Of a stretch of 64,000 nt of DNA, positions 10,387 through 22,215 are shown in pieces. The stretch's first letter is position 1. The number at the start of each line of letters is the position of its first letter. This DNA comes from Physella acuta. Taxonomy: Eukaryota > Mollusca > Gastropoda > Physidae. The position numbers and the translations under genes were made by a program. The notes beneath the pieces were generated by a model. It was not told the DNA's origin and did no database searches. It worked only from the letters and a program-made list of their open reading frames with translations. The stretch is taken from assembly GCF_028476545.1 (NCBI RefSeq), contig NW_026731639.1, positions 248,001-312,000 on the forward strand. Direction: 5' to 3'.

Positions 10387-10748
10387 GATTTGTCATCTCT
10401 TCACGAAGAAAGGCAGGGCTTTTACTAAGTCGGAGCTACAGGCGTTTTTTCTGCCCTGTCCCAGCATGCAGTAACAACTGTCAGAGAATAGGCTTCACTG
10501 AATGTGAACTGAAACGTCACTGGTCAGAAAAACATGAAGAATATGTTCAAATATATCACTGTGCTCTGTGCAGTTTTGTGACCAAAAGGAAGGGCAATGT
10601 CAATAGGCATATTAAAACAACTCACAGTCAAGATGTTGAGTCATGTATAGGAAATGTGGATTATCAGCTGAACCGCGAATATGTTCCACCTCACCCTTTT
10701 ACCTATAAGATGGCTTTAAATGGAACAAGAGATAAAAATGACCTGTAA
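10387..10748 (+). CDS. zB1: first type B last exon, divergent tail
   Basis: Codes 119 residues from acceptor tctgtctgcag; an AG 17 bases upstream is out of phase. Finger 1 starts CPVPAC with a longer insert before HWSEKH. Finger 2 is CALCSFVTKRKGNVNRH, ending HIKTTH. The conserved C-terminal block is present but divergent: 'NREY-VPPHPFTY' where others read N-x-E-F-x-DP-x-PLTL. Confidence 0.87.
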
Positions 10749-11430
10749 TTCAGTCTTTCAAAAAATTATTTTACAACCAACAGGATCAGCTGTTTGTATT
10801 TTCTGACTTTTATGTTGCCTGCCTCTGTCATAAAACATTACTTGTAATGCAACTGTTCCCTACTTGTGAGAATCAAGGTTCGAATGTCATGAAATTTTGT
10901 CAGATTAACAGGCACCTTCCTGTGGTATATTTTCCCCATTGCTGGAAATAATGGTGTGATTGCTCAACAAACTCAACAACATGCTTATTTTTGCTACATG
11001 GAAAAGAAGTACAGAACAAACAGTGAATTAATTCAATTCAATTTTAATTCAATATTATGTTCTCCAAATAACAGTAGAACAATTTGAAAAACAAGCCTTT
11101 TTAACTATCAAAAATGTTTATTTTCATCAATTGATTTTTAAAAGATTATCCAAATGAAAATGTACAATTATTTTATAATTTTACTCATTGAACCCAAATC
11201 AAAAATGTAAGAGATATAACTTGTCATTTTGTTCACCTCAGATGGTAACAAAAATAATAGATTATTAGCATATTGACTTTTTATCTAGTTTCTTCTATTT
11301 TATCTTTAAATAAAATGTAATTTGCTTCAGATGTGAAAGAAAGTGTAAATAAGCACTTTATTGGAGTATTTAACAGACAGTAGTTAGTCATACCAGAGCT
11401 ACAGCTCATCGTTGTATTTATTATCTCCAG
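10749..11430 (+). other. Spacer between zB1 and zB2
   Basis: About 680 bases of AT-rich 3'UTR/intron sequence. No further exon, RNA gene or repeat is apparent. Confidence 0.5.
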
Positions 11431-11771
11431 GGCAAGGTTTCAAATCTAGCACTGGATTCGGGGTACAAGGAAAAGGATGTCCTGTTAATGGTTGTGAAAG
11501 ATTTCAGTTAAAGAAAAGAAAACCTTTGCTTCGGCACTGGCGGGAGCGACATGAAAAATTTGTGATCAAGTATAAATGTTCTTTGTGCGCTCATGTGTAC
11601 AAAAGGAAGGAACATTTTGATAATCATGTTATAAATAAGCATGGAAGATTTTCTGATAATGTTTATTTTATTGAAGAATGCCATCAGAACAAGCAGTACA
11701 TTGATCCTGCACCATATACCATTGAAATGGTTTTTGGTACTGGTCCCATAAAGAATTTTAAACAGGCTTGA
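11431..11771 (+). CDS. zB2: type B last exon
   Basis: Codes 112 residues from acceptor tattatctccag. Finger 1 is CPVNGC with HWRERH. Finger 2 is CSLCAHVYKRKEHFDNH, ending HVINKH. The tail carries NKQYIDPAPYTIEMV. AATAAA is at 12045-12050. Confidence 0.87.
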
Positions 11772-12208
11772 TTGTTTAGTACATTCTATTTTCTAGTAGA
11801 ATATTTGAATAACACCATGCTTTTTGTAAATTATTTAAGTTTATTTTTACAAAATCTCAAAGTACGTAAACTTTATTCAGCAGTTGTTTATGCTACAAGA
11901 GCTTCTGATAACATTCTATTCCCTTGTTGCAAACAGTTTATAATGCCAAAGACTTGGGTTTTGTTTTATGGTTGGAATGTCTTTATATCCTGAAACAGCA
12001 GTGTATGAAGATATTAAATATTGCAAATTGAAACAATCATGTTAAATAAAATTCACAATTATTATTAACTTGTCTTATGTTGTCTATATTCTGGTATTCC
12101 ATTTTGTTGTTTTTCTGTTTTTGTAATTACATATCTAAAGTAATTTTAGCATTCAACAGTACTACAAAATTAGAAAGCAATTCAGCACATAATTTTATTA
12201 TTCAACAG

Positions 12209-12621
12209 GTATAAAGAAAATATATCCTGTGCAAATGTTTAAAGTAAAACCTGGATGTAAGGACAAGATAATGCCATCCAAAGCCAAACGTCATAATAAT
12301 AGGAGAATCACTAATAAGAAATATTCTCAATTTGCCATTGGCAAATGCCCAGTTTCAGAATGTTTAGCTAAAGCTAAATCTCACTCAGCCTTTTCAGAGC
12401 ATTGGAAAGAAAAACACCAGCCTGCAATTGTGAAATATATGTGTACAATATGTGGAAAGTCCTACAAAAGAAGACGTGAATTTATCAAACATGCAGTTAT
12501 TGCACATGGACAAAAAGAGAAGGAAGCAGCAAAGTTGGAGGTGGAGATTGAACAAGCAAATAAAGAATTTCATGATCCTTCACCTTTGACTCTTGAAATG
12601 GCAATAAAAATGCTTTTCTGA
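12209..12621 (+). CDS. zB3: type B last exon with long basic leader
   Basis: Codes 136 residues, the longest of the type B set, from acceptor tattattcaacag. A roughly 45-residue lysine/arginine-rich leader precedes finger 1 (CPVSEC, HWKEKH). Finger 2 is CTICGKSYKRRREFIKH, ending HAVIAH. The tail has NKEFHDPSPLTLEMA. The basic leader could act as a nuclear signal or extra DNA contact. AATAAA lies at 12676-12681. Confidence 0.87.
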
Positions 12622-13086
12622 AAATGAAATGCAATTTTTTTTTTACCCCATTTTAAAACTGGAGGGAAACATTTAAATAAATCTTTAAACTGGCTGACAA
12701 AAATGTTTTAATTAAAACTGTGTATTATTACAGTTCTGAAATCTGTTCTTTTAATATATTTTTAATTATGTTGTTACTGCTGAGGAAAACTTTGCTTCTG
12801 TTCCAATGTCTTCAGAAATCCTTTAACTTTTTTTTTACTTGAATATTTTGTTCAATGTATTTTGAAAACTGGCTATTGCTTTGAGGTTCAGTATCTTAGC
12901 TGTGGTTCCGGCATTATATTATACTTACTGTATTTTAAAAATTGATCTTACAAGGAATGAAAGGATACTCAAGTCAGCTGTTGAAATCAAATATATGTAT
13001 CTGCATTTTCATTTCATCAACAGGATTAGCTGCTAACTTAATTAGAAATAGAAATATACATCTCTGAATTTTCATTTCATCAACAG

Positions 13087-13403
13087 GATTAGCGGCTTAC
13101 AATTATCGATGGGTGACCGGTAGCAAGTGCCCAATAGCTAGATGTCAGGGAAATGGATTTGCATGTAAATTTGACTTTGTACGACATTGGAATGAGAAAC
13201 ATGAAGCGATTGTGGCAAAATATACTTGTCCACTTTGTCCCAAACAAAACAAACGCAAAGGAGAATTAATTCGGCATGCCCGTATTGTGCATAGACTTGT
13301 ACTTCAGCCATCCCAATTGGAGGAAGTGTTACAAGCTAACAAGGGATATGTAGATCCATCACCTTTTACTCTCGATATGGTTCTAGGATATAGATACAGA
13401 TAA
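13087..13403 (+). CDS. zB4: type B last exon preceded by a duplicated acceptor
   Basis: Codes 104 residues from acceptor tttcatcaacag at 13085-13086. Fingers are CPIARC/HWNEKH and CPLCPKQNKRKGELIRH. The tail reads NKGYVDPSPFTLDMVLG. About 64 bases upstream a near-copy of the acceptor (ttcatcaacaggattagc) ends at 13022. It has the same phase but meets a stop after about 14 codons, so it is a decoy or a truncating alternative. Confidence 0.86.
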
Positions 13404-13697
13404 TTTTAGGCAGGTTACTTTGGTGTTGTTAAGATATCCTTTCTATTTGTAAAAGTTATAAAATTTGTTTTTTAGCTTTTATTTTCAAGTGTGTTTGTGA
13501 TAACTGTTCATTCAAATTTTCCTGTCATAATTTGTAGTTGAAAATGGATTAAACATTTCTATTTCTGTTAAGATTCTTTTTATTTTTATCGAAACGAATT
13601 CCTGCTAACCCATGAGCTATTTGCATATTTGCACTTTTCTAACTGATTGAAGAAAAGTTGCCAAGGATCATCAAGTTTAATTTTTCTCTGTTGGCAG

Positions 13698-14014
13698 GGA
13701 AAAGAGAAAGCTTTTGTAAAGTTTCTTGGGGACCAAAAGATCCTTGTCCTGTTGAAGGTTGCATGAGGAAACAAATAGGCAGCAGGTTGCACTTTTTTCG
13801 CCATTGGAAAGAAAAACATGAAAAAGTAATATTTAAGTACCAGTGTCCCAAATGTGAAAGCAGTCACAAAAGGAAAAGTGGTGTGTCACGTCACTCACGG
13901 ATTGTTCATGGAGCAGTTGTTGATTTTTCTGAACTTCAAGGAGAATACTACAAAAACAAAGAATTTTTAGATCCTTCACCGCTAACACTTGACCAAGTTC
14001 TTAATCCTATTTGA
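13698..14014 (+). CDS. zB5: type B last exon
   Basis: Codes 104 residues from acceptor ttctctgttggcag. Finger 1 is CPVEGC with HWKEKH. Finger 2 is CPKCESSHKRKSGVSRH, ending HSRIVH. The tail is NKEFLDPSPLTLDQVL. Its finger 2 ending and tail are closest to zB4, the preceding unit. Confidence 0.88.
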
Positions 14015-14592
14015 ACATAATTATGAAAAAGACTTGTTTCTCTCCAAAATCTGTCTTTTTGTTTATCATTGAGTAATTTTGGAATTGTTTTAAATGAAAG
14101 TGTTGACCAGAAAAGTTTTCCAGGTAGCAACAAATGTTAGATTTGACTCAAAATTTTTATTTTAATAATGTATCGTAGAGTATTTTCATTGTACACAGGG
14201 GATATGGCTTTTTCAACAGTGAATATTTTGTTGGTTTTTGTTTTTAGTATTGTACAAATTTACTGGAGCATTGAGAACTTTATTTTTTTGTTATTCAAAA
14301 CATAATTTTTTATATTTTAACAGCTTTTTGTATACCTTTTCTGTTGTATTGCAAGCTGTAATTTTTAACATTTCTTCAAAAAATACTTTTTTAAAAATCT
14401 TTGTGACACCTGTAATTTTAAACCTTGTTGATTGTAGTTGTATCTGAACTGACATTGTAACAATCTGTTAAAAAAAAAAAGGCTTTGTTTGTGCAGAATA
14501 ATTTCCACTCTACCTAAGTCATCCGTTGCCATGGTTTTTTCTTTATTCCTGATTAGATCTTCACTACAGGCTTAATTATTTCCATTCTGCAG

Positions 14593-14921
14593 GTCACGTT
14601 TTTGTGCTCAAACAAAATAGATCTCAAGGATTTTGGGAACCTGGAAGTGGATGTCCAGTGCCTGGGTGTGTGGCCAAGTTTTGCAGAAACAAATCTGACT
14701 TGCGCTACCATTGGCTGGAAAAACATGAAGAAATAACTGCTTACTATCATTGTGCATTGTGTCCAGTTTCTTTTAAAAGAAAATCAAACCTTTTGGCTCA
14801 TATCAGAATGAAGCATGGATCAAATATGACAGCATGTTTAGGAAAGATTGAGTACCAGGCTAATCCTGAATTTATTGATCCTCGGCCATTATCTTTAAAT
14901 TCTGTTTTAGGATATGAATAG
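14593..14921 (+). CDS. zB6: type B last exon
   Basis: Codes 108 residues from acceptor atttccattctgcag. Finger 1 is CPVPGC with HWLEKH. Finger 2 is CALCPVSFKRKSNLLAH, ending HIRMKH. A C-LGKIEYQ stretch follows finger 2, with tail NPEFIDPRPLSLNSVLG. The C-x-GK-(I/V)-E-(Y/F)-Q segment between fingers and tail is shared with many later type B units. Confidence 0.89.
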
Positions 14922-15197
14922 CTGTATGAGAATTCTGATTGTAAAATATTTTTTCAGTGTTACATAATAGATTTTACTTTTAAATTGTTACTGCTGTTTT
15001 TACAAGTCTGTATATGTAAAAATGGTGAATTGTGTTAAATGTAAGCTGTTTGGTGTAGAGACATGGCAAAGCAAATCCTTCTCAAACTGTGGCTAATGAC
15101 ACCTTCAAGGCATTGGAAAAGTCAAAATTGAGTTTTTAAAAAAACTTGCTTCATGAGCTGGGTATTTGAACTACTAGTTGTATGTTCTCATCTTCAG

Positions 15198-15550
15198 GTC
15201 CAAGCAGAAAGCCTGGATACATTAAATACGACTCTTCAAGGTCAAGGTGGAAATTAGGTGACGGGTGTCCAGTTAGTGGATGTACTGCCAAAAAATTTGC
15301 TTCACCTGCTCACTTAAAAATACATTGGGCAGAAAAGCATGAAGAAATCGTTACTACCTATGTGTGTTCATTATGTGATCGGTTCCACAAAAGGAAATCA
15401 GATCTGCAATACCATGTTAGAATCAAGCATCAGGTTCACATCAGTGAAATAGATTTTAAACTAGAAAAAAAACCTAATCGCCAGTTTTTAGATCCCTATC
15501 CATTGACATTGGCTGTTGTTTTGGGTGCTGAGGATATGGGGTATTATTAA
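15198..15550 (+). CDS. zB7: type B last exon
   Basis: Codes 116 residues from acceptor tctcatcttcag. Finger 1 is CPVSGC with HWAEKH. Finger 2 is CSLCDRFHKRKSDLQYH, ending HVRIKH. The tail NRQFLDPYPLTLAVVLG is close to consensus, while the linking GK-x-E-Y-Q stretch is altered. Confidence 0.89.
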
Positions 15551-15780
15551 CTTCACATGTAGACTATACATGTCATTTGTGTGCTCTTGCAACTTGTGAT
15601 TTTATTGTAAATGTTTCTAACCTGTGAATGACTCCTACTGATATTTCTTTAAACCTAGTGAGGATTGGATAAAAACATGTCTAACTGGATGCTATAATGG
15701 TATCCCTTATTTTAAAATTGCAACCTTGTGTATTGCTCCTTACAAGAGATGTAAAAGGTTAACTGTGCTTTCATTTCTAG

Positions 15781-16133
15781 GTGCATTCAAGCTCAGGAGT
15801 CATGGGGGAAAACACTACAACCCAGATGCTGCTTTATGGAAGCCAGGGTATGGATGCCCTGTATCAAGTTGCAATGCAAAAAAATTAAGAGACTACACAC
15901 AACTCTCTCGACACTGGGCAGCCAAGCATGAAAAAATTGTGGCTAAATACACTTGCTCCAAGTGCTTTCTCACAGTAAAAAGAAAAGATTACTTGTACCA
16001 CCATTTTAGATTAAAACACGGGGCTGACACCAGTGAAGCCTGTGATAAAACAGAATATCAGAACAATTTAGAATATCACGATCCTGCGCCTCTGACATTG
16101 GACATTGTGCTTGGATTAATGTCCTTGGATTAA
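15781..16133 (+). CDS. zB8: type B last exon
   Basis: Codes 116 residues from acceptor gctttcatttctag. Finger 1 is CPVSSC with HWAAKH. Finger 2 is CSKCFLTVKRKDYLYHH, ending HFRLKH. The tail is NLEYHDPAPLTLDIVLG. The leader W-K-P-G-Y before finger 1 is a type B hallmark (W-x-PG-x-GCPV). Confidence 0.89.
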
Positions 16134-16415
16134 TGAATCTGTTGTCATTTTTCTGTATAAAGTTTCCATTGTCTAATATTCTTTTCTTTTATAAGCTCTA
16201 TTGTGCTCGGATTCATTTTTTTCAATTTATCTTGAAGAATTCATTGTAGAATTAATTTCAAATTTCTGGACTTTGAACCATTTTTAGGTAAAGCATTTTC
16301 TTGTGACAGTTGTTGAGCAGGGTTAGCTGTAAGATTACTCCTTGTATATTTAATGATTTCCCTAAAGCGAGAGAAAAAAACTGTGTTGTAAAGCTGCAAT
16401 AATTTATGTCTCCAG

Positions 16416-16780
16416 GTCCATGGTATATGAGTGACAGCGAGCATGTATCTGGAGTATTGTGGAGACCAGGCCTTGGTTGTCCAGTGCCAGGTTGTGGAGC
16501 ACAGAAGCTCCGAGATGTTTCTATGCTTAAAGTGCATTGGAGTGAAAAACATGAGGAAACAGTACCAAAATTTCATTGTTCCCAATGCACACACTTTATA
16601 ACCAAAAGGAGGTCAAACCTGTTGATACATTTTAGGAGATTTCATAAGCAAGAAGATATAAGATTGTGTGTTGGAAAAATTGAGCACCAGCAAAACTTTG
16701 AGTTTCTAGATCCAACTCCCCTCACTTTAGAGTTGCTAATGGGTGATACCAAAACAAGAACCGTGAAGTCTCATGTATAA
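16416..16780 (+). CDS. zB9: type B last exon, finger 2 with one extra residue
   Basis: Codes 120 residues from acceptor tttatgtctccag. Finger 1 is CPVPGC with HWSEKH. Finger 2 reads CSQCTHFITKRRSNLLIH, with 13 rather than 12 residues between the second cysteine and first histidine. Only zB17, seven units downstream, shares this insertion, and the two are also alike elsewhere (GAQKLR, NF-x-F). Tail NFEFLDPTPLTLELLMG. AATAAA 17025-17030. Confidence 0.88.
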
Positions 16781-17523
16781 TGGCTTGAAGTCTGTGTTAA
16801 GTTTTTCTCCAACTTTTTATTTAAAACTTCCTACCATTGTACAGATAGTTGATAGTAAAACCATTTTATTTAACCATGCTGTACATAATACTTGCAATGT
16901 ATTCTCCATAGTCTGCAGTTGATGTGTATTCTATTGTATAACTGCTGATTTGGAATTGTATACATTTTGCTTGCATAGGTATTTTTTTGTTCTCAAGTGA
17001 AATACATAAATTTATGCTTTGACAAATAAAACTTGTTCCGAAGCTTTCAGTATTACAGATTTAATGTTTTGTTTATTCTTTTAAATTATTTAGTAGACAT
17101 TGTTTTAAACCTGGAAACATTGTCCTGAAATTGACTGCCCTTTAATACATGTTCACATATGTGAACATATACTAAAGGTTTTAATATACAAATGCAAGTT
17201 TGATAGCTTTTCCGCTATTCTATAAATAACTCAGATTATTAAAAGATAGTTTTTTCATTATGTTTGGTTGTTATTTTATACTTTCTTGTGGCATCTTTTG
17301 GCATAGCACTTTAGAAAAGGGCAGAGTTGTTTTTGTAGAACACTCATCTAAACCTAATCTTCTGAGTTGGAATCTGGTTTAAAAAATTAAACAACCCATT
17401 GTTCATCTGTTCTTGTGCATCTCTATACCAACATTTTGTGATTAAGTCTATTTTTAAATACCAAATATTCTGGACACTTTTTGTAGAAGATATTGGACAA
17501 AATTTTGCCGTCTCCATCAACAG
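16781..17523 (+). other. Spacer between zB9 and zB10
   Basis: AT-rich 3'UTR/intron of about 740 bases. It has a short perfect palindrome-like stretch (gttcacatatgtgaac near 17151) and AATAAA at 17025. No coding unit is seen. Confidence 0.5.
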
Positions 17524-17906
17524 GTTTTCACAAAGAGCAAAGTTTCCTGTCTCCTGAAAACTTAAGTAAAAAGAACATACAGTATCAAGATACATTGTGT
17601 TGGACACCTGGATTTGGATGCCCTGTCCCTGGCTGTGGGGCCAAAAAAATACCTTCCTCTACAAGATTACGAGAACATTGGAATGACAAACATGAGGAAA
17701 TAGTGCCAAAGTTTCATTGTTCTTTGTGCTCTCATGTCACAAAGAGGAAATCCAATCTTTTAATGCATTTTAGATATCGCCACACCAAAGCAGATGTTGC
17801 AACATGCGTTGGAAAGGTGGACTATCAACACAACCATGAATTTCAAGATCCTTTTCCATTAACTCTACAGGCAGTGCTGGAAGCTAGAAAGTCAACTTTT
17901 ATATAA
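17524..17906 (+). CDS. zB10: type B last exon, near consensus
   Basis: Codes 126 residues from acceptor cgtctccatcaacag. Finger 1 is CPVPGC with HWNDKH. Finger 2 is CSLCSHVTKRKSNLLMH, ending HFRYRH, followed by CVGKVDYQ and NHEFQDPFPLTLQAVL. It is a good model of the family, with every element present in order. Confidence 0.9.
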
Positions 17907-18544
17907 ATCTTCCTTTTGAAGTTATTTGGACAAATGGAACCAGTTTTCTTTATTTATTTTGAAAATATTTTTTTCTGTATTGTTCCAAATTACATGTAGG
18001 TTATATAAGCAGTTTTTCTTGTGACATGGGGCATTTTATGAACTTATAACTTTTAAAAAATATTTTTATTAAAATTCAAACCAACCAGAATTTGAATTGG
18101 TAACATTAAAAAAATAATGTACCTGTTCATTCATATTAGAGCATGGATCACATGTATGTAAATTGCTGAGAGAAGAACTTAACTCACAAGTAATAAGACA
18201 ATTTTTTTTTAAAACAAGTGGCCTAAACAGAATTCAGAATCCCACTAATGTTTAGATGGTGATTGTTTTATTTTTGTGAATTGCTTTTATCAAACTATGT
18301 TTATATGTTTTAAAACTGGTATAAAAATTGTTTGAAAGATTTTTATGAATCTCAACATTTACTTACTAAAGTAACCTCAGCAAAAGCTTGTTTCCTAGCT
18401 CTTTTCTTTCCTCATAATAGACTGCTTGCCATCTGCTAAGTTTGGTTAGCATTTCAATATTCTTTTTTGTTCTTGTTACTCTTTAAGTTGACATAATTTC
18501 TAGACATACATGCTTAGAGCTGACAAGAGCTATATTCTTTGCAG
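17907..18544 (+). other. Spacer between zB10 and zB11
   Basis: About 640 bases of AT-rich sequence. Nothing beyond 3'UTR/intron is evident. Confidence 0.5.
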
Positions 18545-18897
18545 GTGAGGATATTAAAGACTCTAATTTTGATGGTCAACAACCCATTGTTCTTTGGAAA
18601 CCATTGGTTTTCCCATCATGTCCTGTCCCAGGATGCAAAGCAAAATCTGTGCGGGACATTAAAAACATGAAACTTCACTGGGAAGAAAAACACACAGAGA
18701 TTGTTCCTCATTATTTTTGCTCTATGTGTGAATTTGGTTATAAGAGAAAATCTGCTCTTAACCGTCACTTTATGATGACACATGCGGGAGATTCAAGCAA
18801 GGCAGTTGGAAAAGTTGAATTTAGACCAAACAAACAGTTTAAGGATCCATCTCCTCTTACATTGGATTATGTTTTAGCCAATTCAAAATATTTATAA
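18545..18897 (+). CDS. zB11: type B last exon
   Basis: Codes 116 residues from acceptor gctatattctttgcag. Finger 1 is CPVPGC with HWEEKH. Finger 2 is CSMCEFGYKRKSALNRH, ending HFMMTH. The tail is NKQFKDPSPLTLDYVL. The W-x-P leader is present, but the usual PG-x-GCPV is replaced by 'LVFPSCPV'. Confidence 0.88.
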
Positions 18898-19337
18898 GGG
18901 CCTCTTTCCACTATTCCACAGTTAAAATTATTGTCTGACTCAAATCAAGTGTTCATTGTATACATTTTATTATCTAATGGACAAATTTGTCTTTATTGCA
19001 CCTGTTCTTAATATATATTTTTTTAAAATATCCCTATGCCACTGTTTACTGTTATTGATTACGTATTAAGATATTCTGTGAATGTTGTTTTACCGCTACT
19101 GATTCCGGTATTCTTCAATTCTGGGGTTGTTCATGTTGCCTTAGTTTACTAACCCAAGAGGGTTATGTTCTCATTTGCTCACAAGTCCTTATTTTCTTGG
19201 TGGTTGAACAAGTCTCTTGTTTGAAAGACAACATTTGGAATGGATCACATTTTGTTTTTATTTAATAAGATATATGGATATGAGTGACCACAATTGAGAT
19301 TAATCATTGAACACGAGCTATCTTCTTGTGTTTCCAG

Positions 19338-19681
19338 GTGCTCTCAGGAACTTGCTTAAGAAACCTCTTAATTCACCATACGGATTATGGCGGCCCGGGC
19401 TGGGATGCCCTGTACCAGGATGTAGCGCCAAAGTAATTCGACAAGCCATACACCTCAGAATTCACTGGGCTGAAAAGCATGAAGAAATAGTGCCCAAATA
19501 TCATTGCTCTTTGTGTGATGTTTTCTCAAAAAGAAGGTCCAACCTTTTTCAACACTTCAGGCAAAAGCATGGGAATGATATTTCACAGTCAGTTGGTAAT
19601 ATTGAATTTCAGCCGAACAGAGAGTTTCAAGACCCTTACCCTCTGACTCTTGATGATGTTTTTGGAAAACCAAAACTTTAG
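19338..19681 (+). CDS. zB12: type B last exon
   Basis: Codes 113 residues from acceptor cttgtgtttccag. Finger 1 is CPVPGC with HWAEKH. Finger 2 is CSLCDVFSKRRSNLFQH, ending HFRQKH, with tail NREFQDPYPLTLDDVFG. AATAAA 19860-19865, about 180 bases past the stop. Confidence 0.9.
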
Positions 19682-20435
19682 TCCAAAGCTTATGTGTCTA
19701 CCCTTAATCAACCTGTTTGCTAAGGTTTTTTAGTGTTGTAATTGATTGTATGGATTGATAGTGATTTGTTTGTACTGGGTAAAGGAAAAGTAAAGATGTT
19801 ACTTTTATTCCCTTTTATATGTCCATTGTATGTATATTTTAGATTATTACATTGCATTTAATAAAAGGTTTTAATGATAACATATTTTAATTGCTGTGCT
19901 TTTACTAGGATGTTAAGGAGAATGCGACTGAATTGAAATTAGATGAGTATTTCCTGTCATAGTTTGGAACAACTGTTGTTGAATCTGTCAAAATGTGAGG
20001 GTAGGGGTGAGAATTTTCATTGAAAGCATAAAGATACATGTTTGAAAAGGGTAGGGTAGGCCAATACCACTGTCTTTTTCTATAAAGCCACTGGAAAATG
20101 GCGAGCAAAACGTTTTGACTAAATGTTTGTCAACATATATAACCGGCTTACAGAGATGAGTGTATACTTTTTTGATAAAAAAACATTTATGTAAGAAAAG
20201 TGAAGAGCCTGGTCAAGGAAACAGTTGTAAACCAATAACCACCAACTACAGGGCATCTTTTCTTTCTAAGTCATGAAAGATCTTTGTTTTGTATGCCCTT
20301 TGGCTTATTCACAACAGACTTCCATTACAAACTTTTGTCTCTTTAAAACTCTATAAAACTGAAACAGTTGTTGTGTCACTCCTCAGCATTTGTTTACTAT
20401 ATGCATGTACACCACTGCTTTTATGGTATCAACAG
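19682..20435 (+). other. Spacer between zB12 and zB13
   Basis: 3'UTR and intron of about 750 bases. An open frame on the minus strand here (19905-20108) lacks homology and splice context. Confidence 0.5.
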
Positions 20436-20767
20436 GTTGTATTGGTTCTCAATGCATTCACCTGGAAAGTAGATGCCCAGTACCTGGTTGCAACAGCGTT
20501 GTCACGGGACACTATTCCAGATTTTGCCGTCACTGGCATACCAAACATGAGCGCTTTGTTACCAAATTTTTCTGTTCGCTGTGTAACACAAAGTTCAAAA
20601 GAAAAAGTGACTTGAGGAGGCATATGGTTCAGAAACATGACACCCACAATTTCAAAATAGAAGATATACATTGTCAGCAATTAGAAAATAAAGAATACTT
20701 AGACCCTGGAGAGGTTACTTTAGAAATGACTTTGGGTTTTACTCCATCACTAAAATATATTGGTTAA
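20436..20767 (+). CDS. zB13: type B last exon, DPG-type tail
   Basis: Codes 109 residues from acceptor tatggtatcaacag. Finger 1 is CPVPGCNSVVTG with HWHTKH. Finger 2 is CSLCNTKFKRKSDLRRH, ending HMVQKH. The tail reads NKEYLDPGEVTLEMTLG: DPG replaces DP-x-P. It forms a sub-pair with zB14. AATAAA 20832-20837. Confidence 0.88.
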
Positions 20768-20963
20768 CCTCTTTTTACATAAACTATGACACTGGTTGTT
20801 TTTGTTTTCAAAATAGTTTTTTTTTTATCGAAATAAAAAAGTATCCTGCCTCACTGCTTATTTTTGGCATCTTGTAATTGAAGTTGTATTCTTCTTTCTT
20901 CAGTTTTCAAAATGAAACTGATGTTCTTTAATTTATTACTCTTCTTTGTTAATGAGCTTTCTC

Positions 20964-20969
20964 AATAAA
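20964..20969 (+). terminator. AATAAA just upstream of the zB14 acceptor
   Basis: This hexamer ends 31 bases before the zB14 acceptor AG (21000-21001). If it serves zB13, cleavage would fall at or just before the zB14 acceptor, repeating the overlap seen between zA16 and zA17. Confidence 0.45.
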
Positions 20970-21001
20970 AATATATGAAAAGTACTTTTTGATCTCTCCA
21001 G

Positions 21002-21357
21002 AATTCCCTGTTTTAGGCTCCAAAACAACACATCCGAAGAAAATCTGCCCAGTGGTAGGATGCAACTCAGTAATTACCGGAACCTTCTTTAATTTTTCTC
21101 GCCATTGGAATGCCCGTCACCAGCCTTTTGTGGCTAAATACCCATGCCCAGTTTGTGGTACAGTTTTCAAGAGAAAAGATCATTTGAAAAGACATGCTAC
21201 CAAGCATGATGAGCCATTTTTTTTAGATATGGATAAAATGGATTGTCAGTTAGAAGTGAACAAAGAATTCTGTGACCCAGGACAATTTAACCTTGAATCA
21301 GCTTTTGCATCAACAACTGATTTACTTCAATCTATTTGCACTTATGAGATTGATTAA
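21002..21357 (+). CDS. zB14: type B last exon, DPG-type tail
   Basis: Codes 117 residues from acceptor ttgatctctccag. Finger 1 is CPVVGCNSVITG with HWNARH. Finger 2 is CPVCGTVFKRKDHLKRH with H-x3-H (HATKH) where others have H-x4-H. The tail NKEFCDPGQFNLESAF departs from PLTL. AATAAA 21384-21389. Confidence 0.87.
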
Positions 21358-21904
21358 TTTTCATTTTATTTTTCTTTGAGTGAAATAAATACAAAAAAAT
21401 TAATGTCTAACTTTAAGATATAAAACTAGTATGTCTAATTTACCTTGCATTGTCAGTTATTTTGGTTTATCATTTTTTTTATATTGGTTACTTCCATTTA
21501 TAATGTCAGTTCACAAAGATGTGTATCGTATTTTATACTGTTGGCTTATCTCCAACTTAATTAATCTGAACACAAATGTTACTGGAATAATTGTGAAAAT
21601 GTTTTTATTCATTGCTTTTGTATATAATTTTTTTATAATTAGCTGTGGCTTTAAGGAAAGTTAATATTTTTTAGATTTTCTTATGCCTGTGTGTGAAGGG
21701 TTTTTTCCAATGCGCTTTCTACCTGTATCATTGAGATATTTCCAATGTACTGTATTTGGACTGTCAGAATCTCTTCACAAGATGATCTCCACTGAATCAG
21801 CGTTAGTTTTTTGGCTGTGTGCTTTACTGTTTATTTGAATGCAACTCCTCAGTTTCTGCCTCCACGGGTGTCGATGAATCAATTTGTATTCTTCTTGTCT
21901 GCAG
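21358..21904 (+). other. Spacer between zB14 and zB15
   Basis: About 550 bases of AT-rich 3'UTR/intron. An ATG-led hydrophobic open frame (21431-21664) is composition-driven and has no splice support. Confidence 0.5.
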
Positions 21905-22215
21905 GTTACTTCGGCCGCATACCAATTAATGCCCTCTGGAGGCCATCACAACTGTGCCCAGTTAGGGGCTGCAACACCTACATTTCTCACAAGTATCGGC
22001 GCCACTGGCAGGAGAAGCATGAGACAGTGGTGCCGTGTTACAAGTGCCTCACTTGTCACCAGTTCTACTCTAGGCAGTCATCTGTAATACGACATGTTAA
22101 GCAGAAACATGGTGGCGATGTAGCTTCACAATTAGCAGATGTTGAATATATACACAATGACAGATTTGTGGACCCCTCTCCTCTAACTCTGAGCAGCATC
22201 CTAGGCTTCATGTAG
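21905..22215 (+). CDS. zB15: type B last exon, shortened finger 1 loop, GC-richer
   Basis: Codes 102 residues from acceptor ttcttcttgtctgcag. Finger 1 is CPVRGC but has only 10 residues before HWQEKH, against about 13 in most. Finger 2 is CLTCHQFYSRQSSVIRH, ending HVKQKH. The tail is NDRFVDPSPLTLSSILG. Codon choice is noticeably GC-richer than neighbours. AATAAA 22495-22500. Confidence 0.88.

Noticed and set aside
21431-21664. 77-codon hydrophobic open frame after zB14
   Set aside because: Lies in T-rich 3'UTR/intron; composition explains it.
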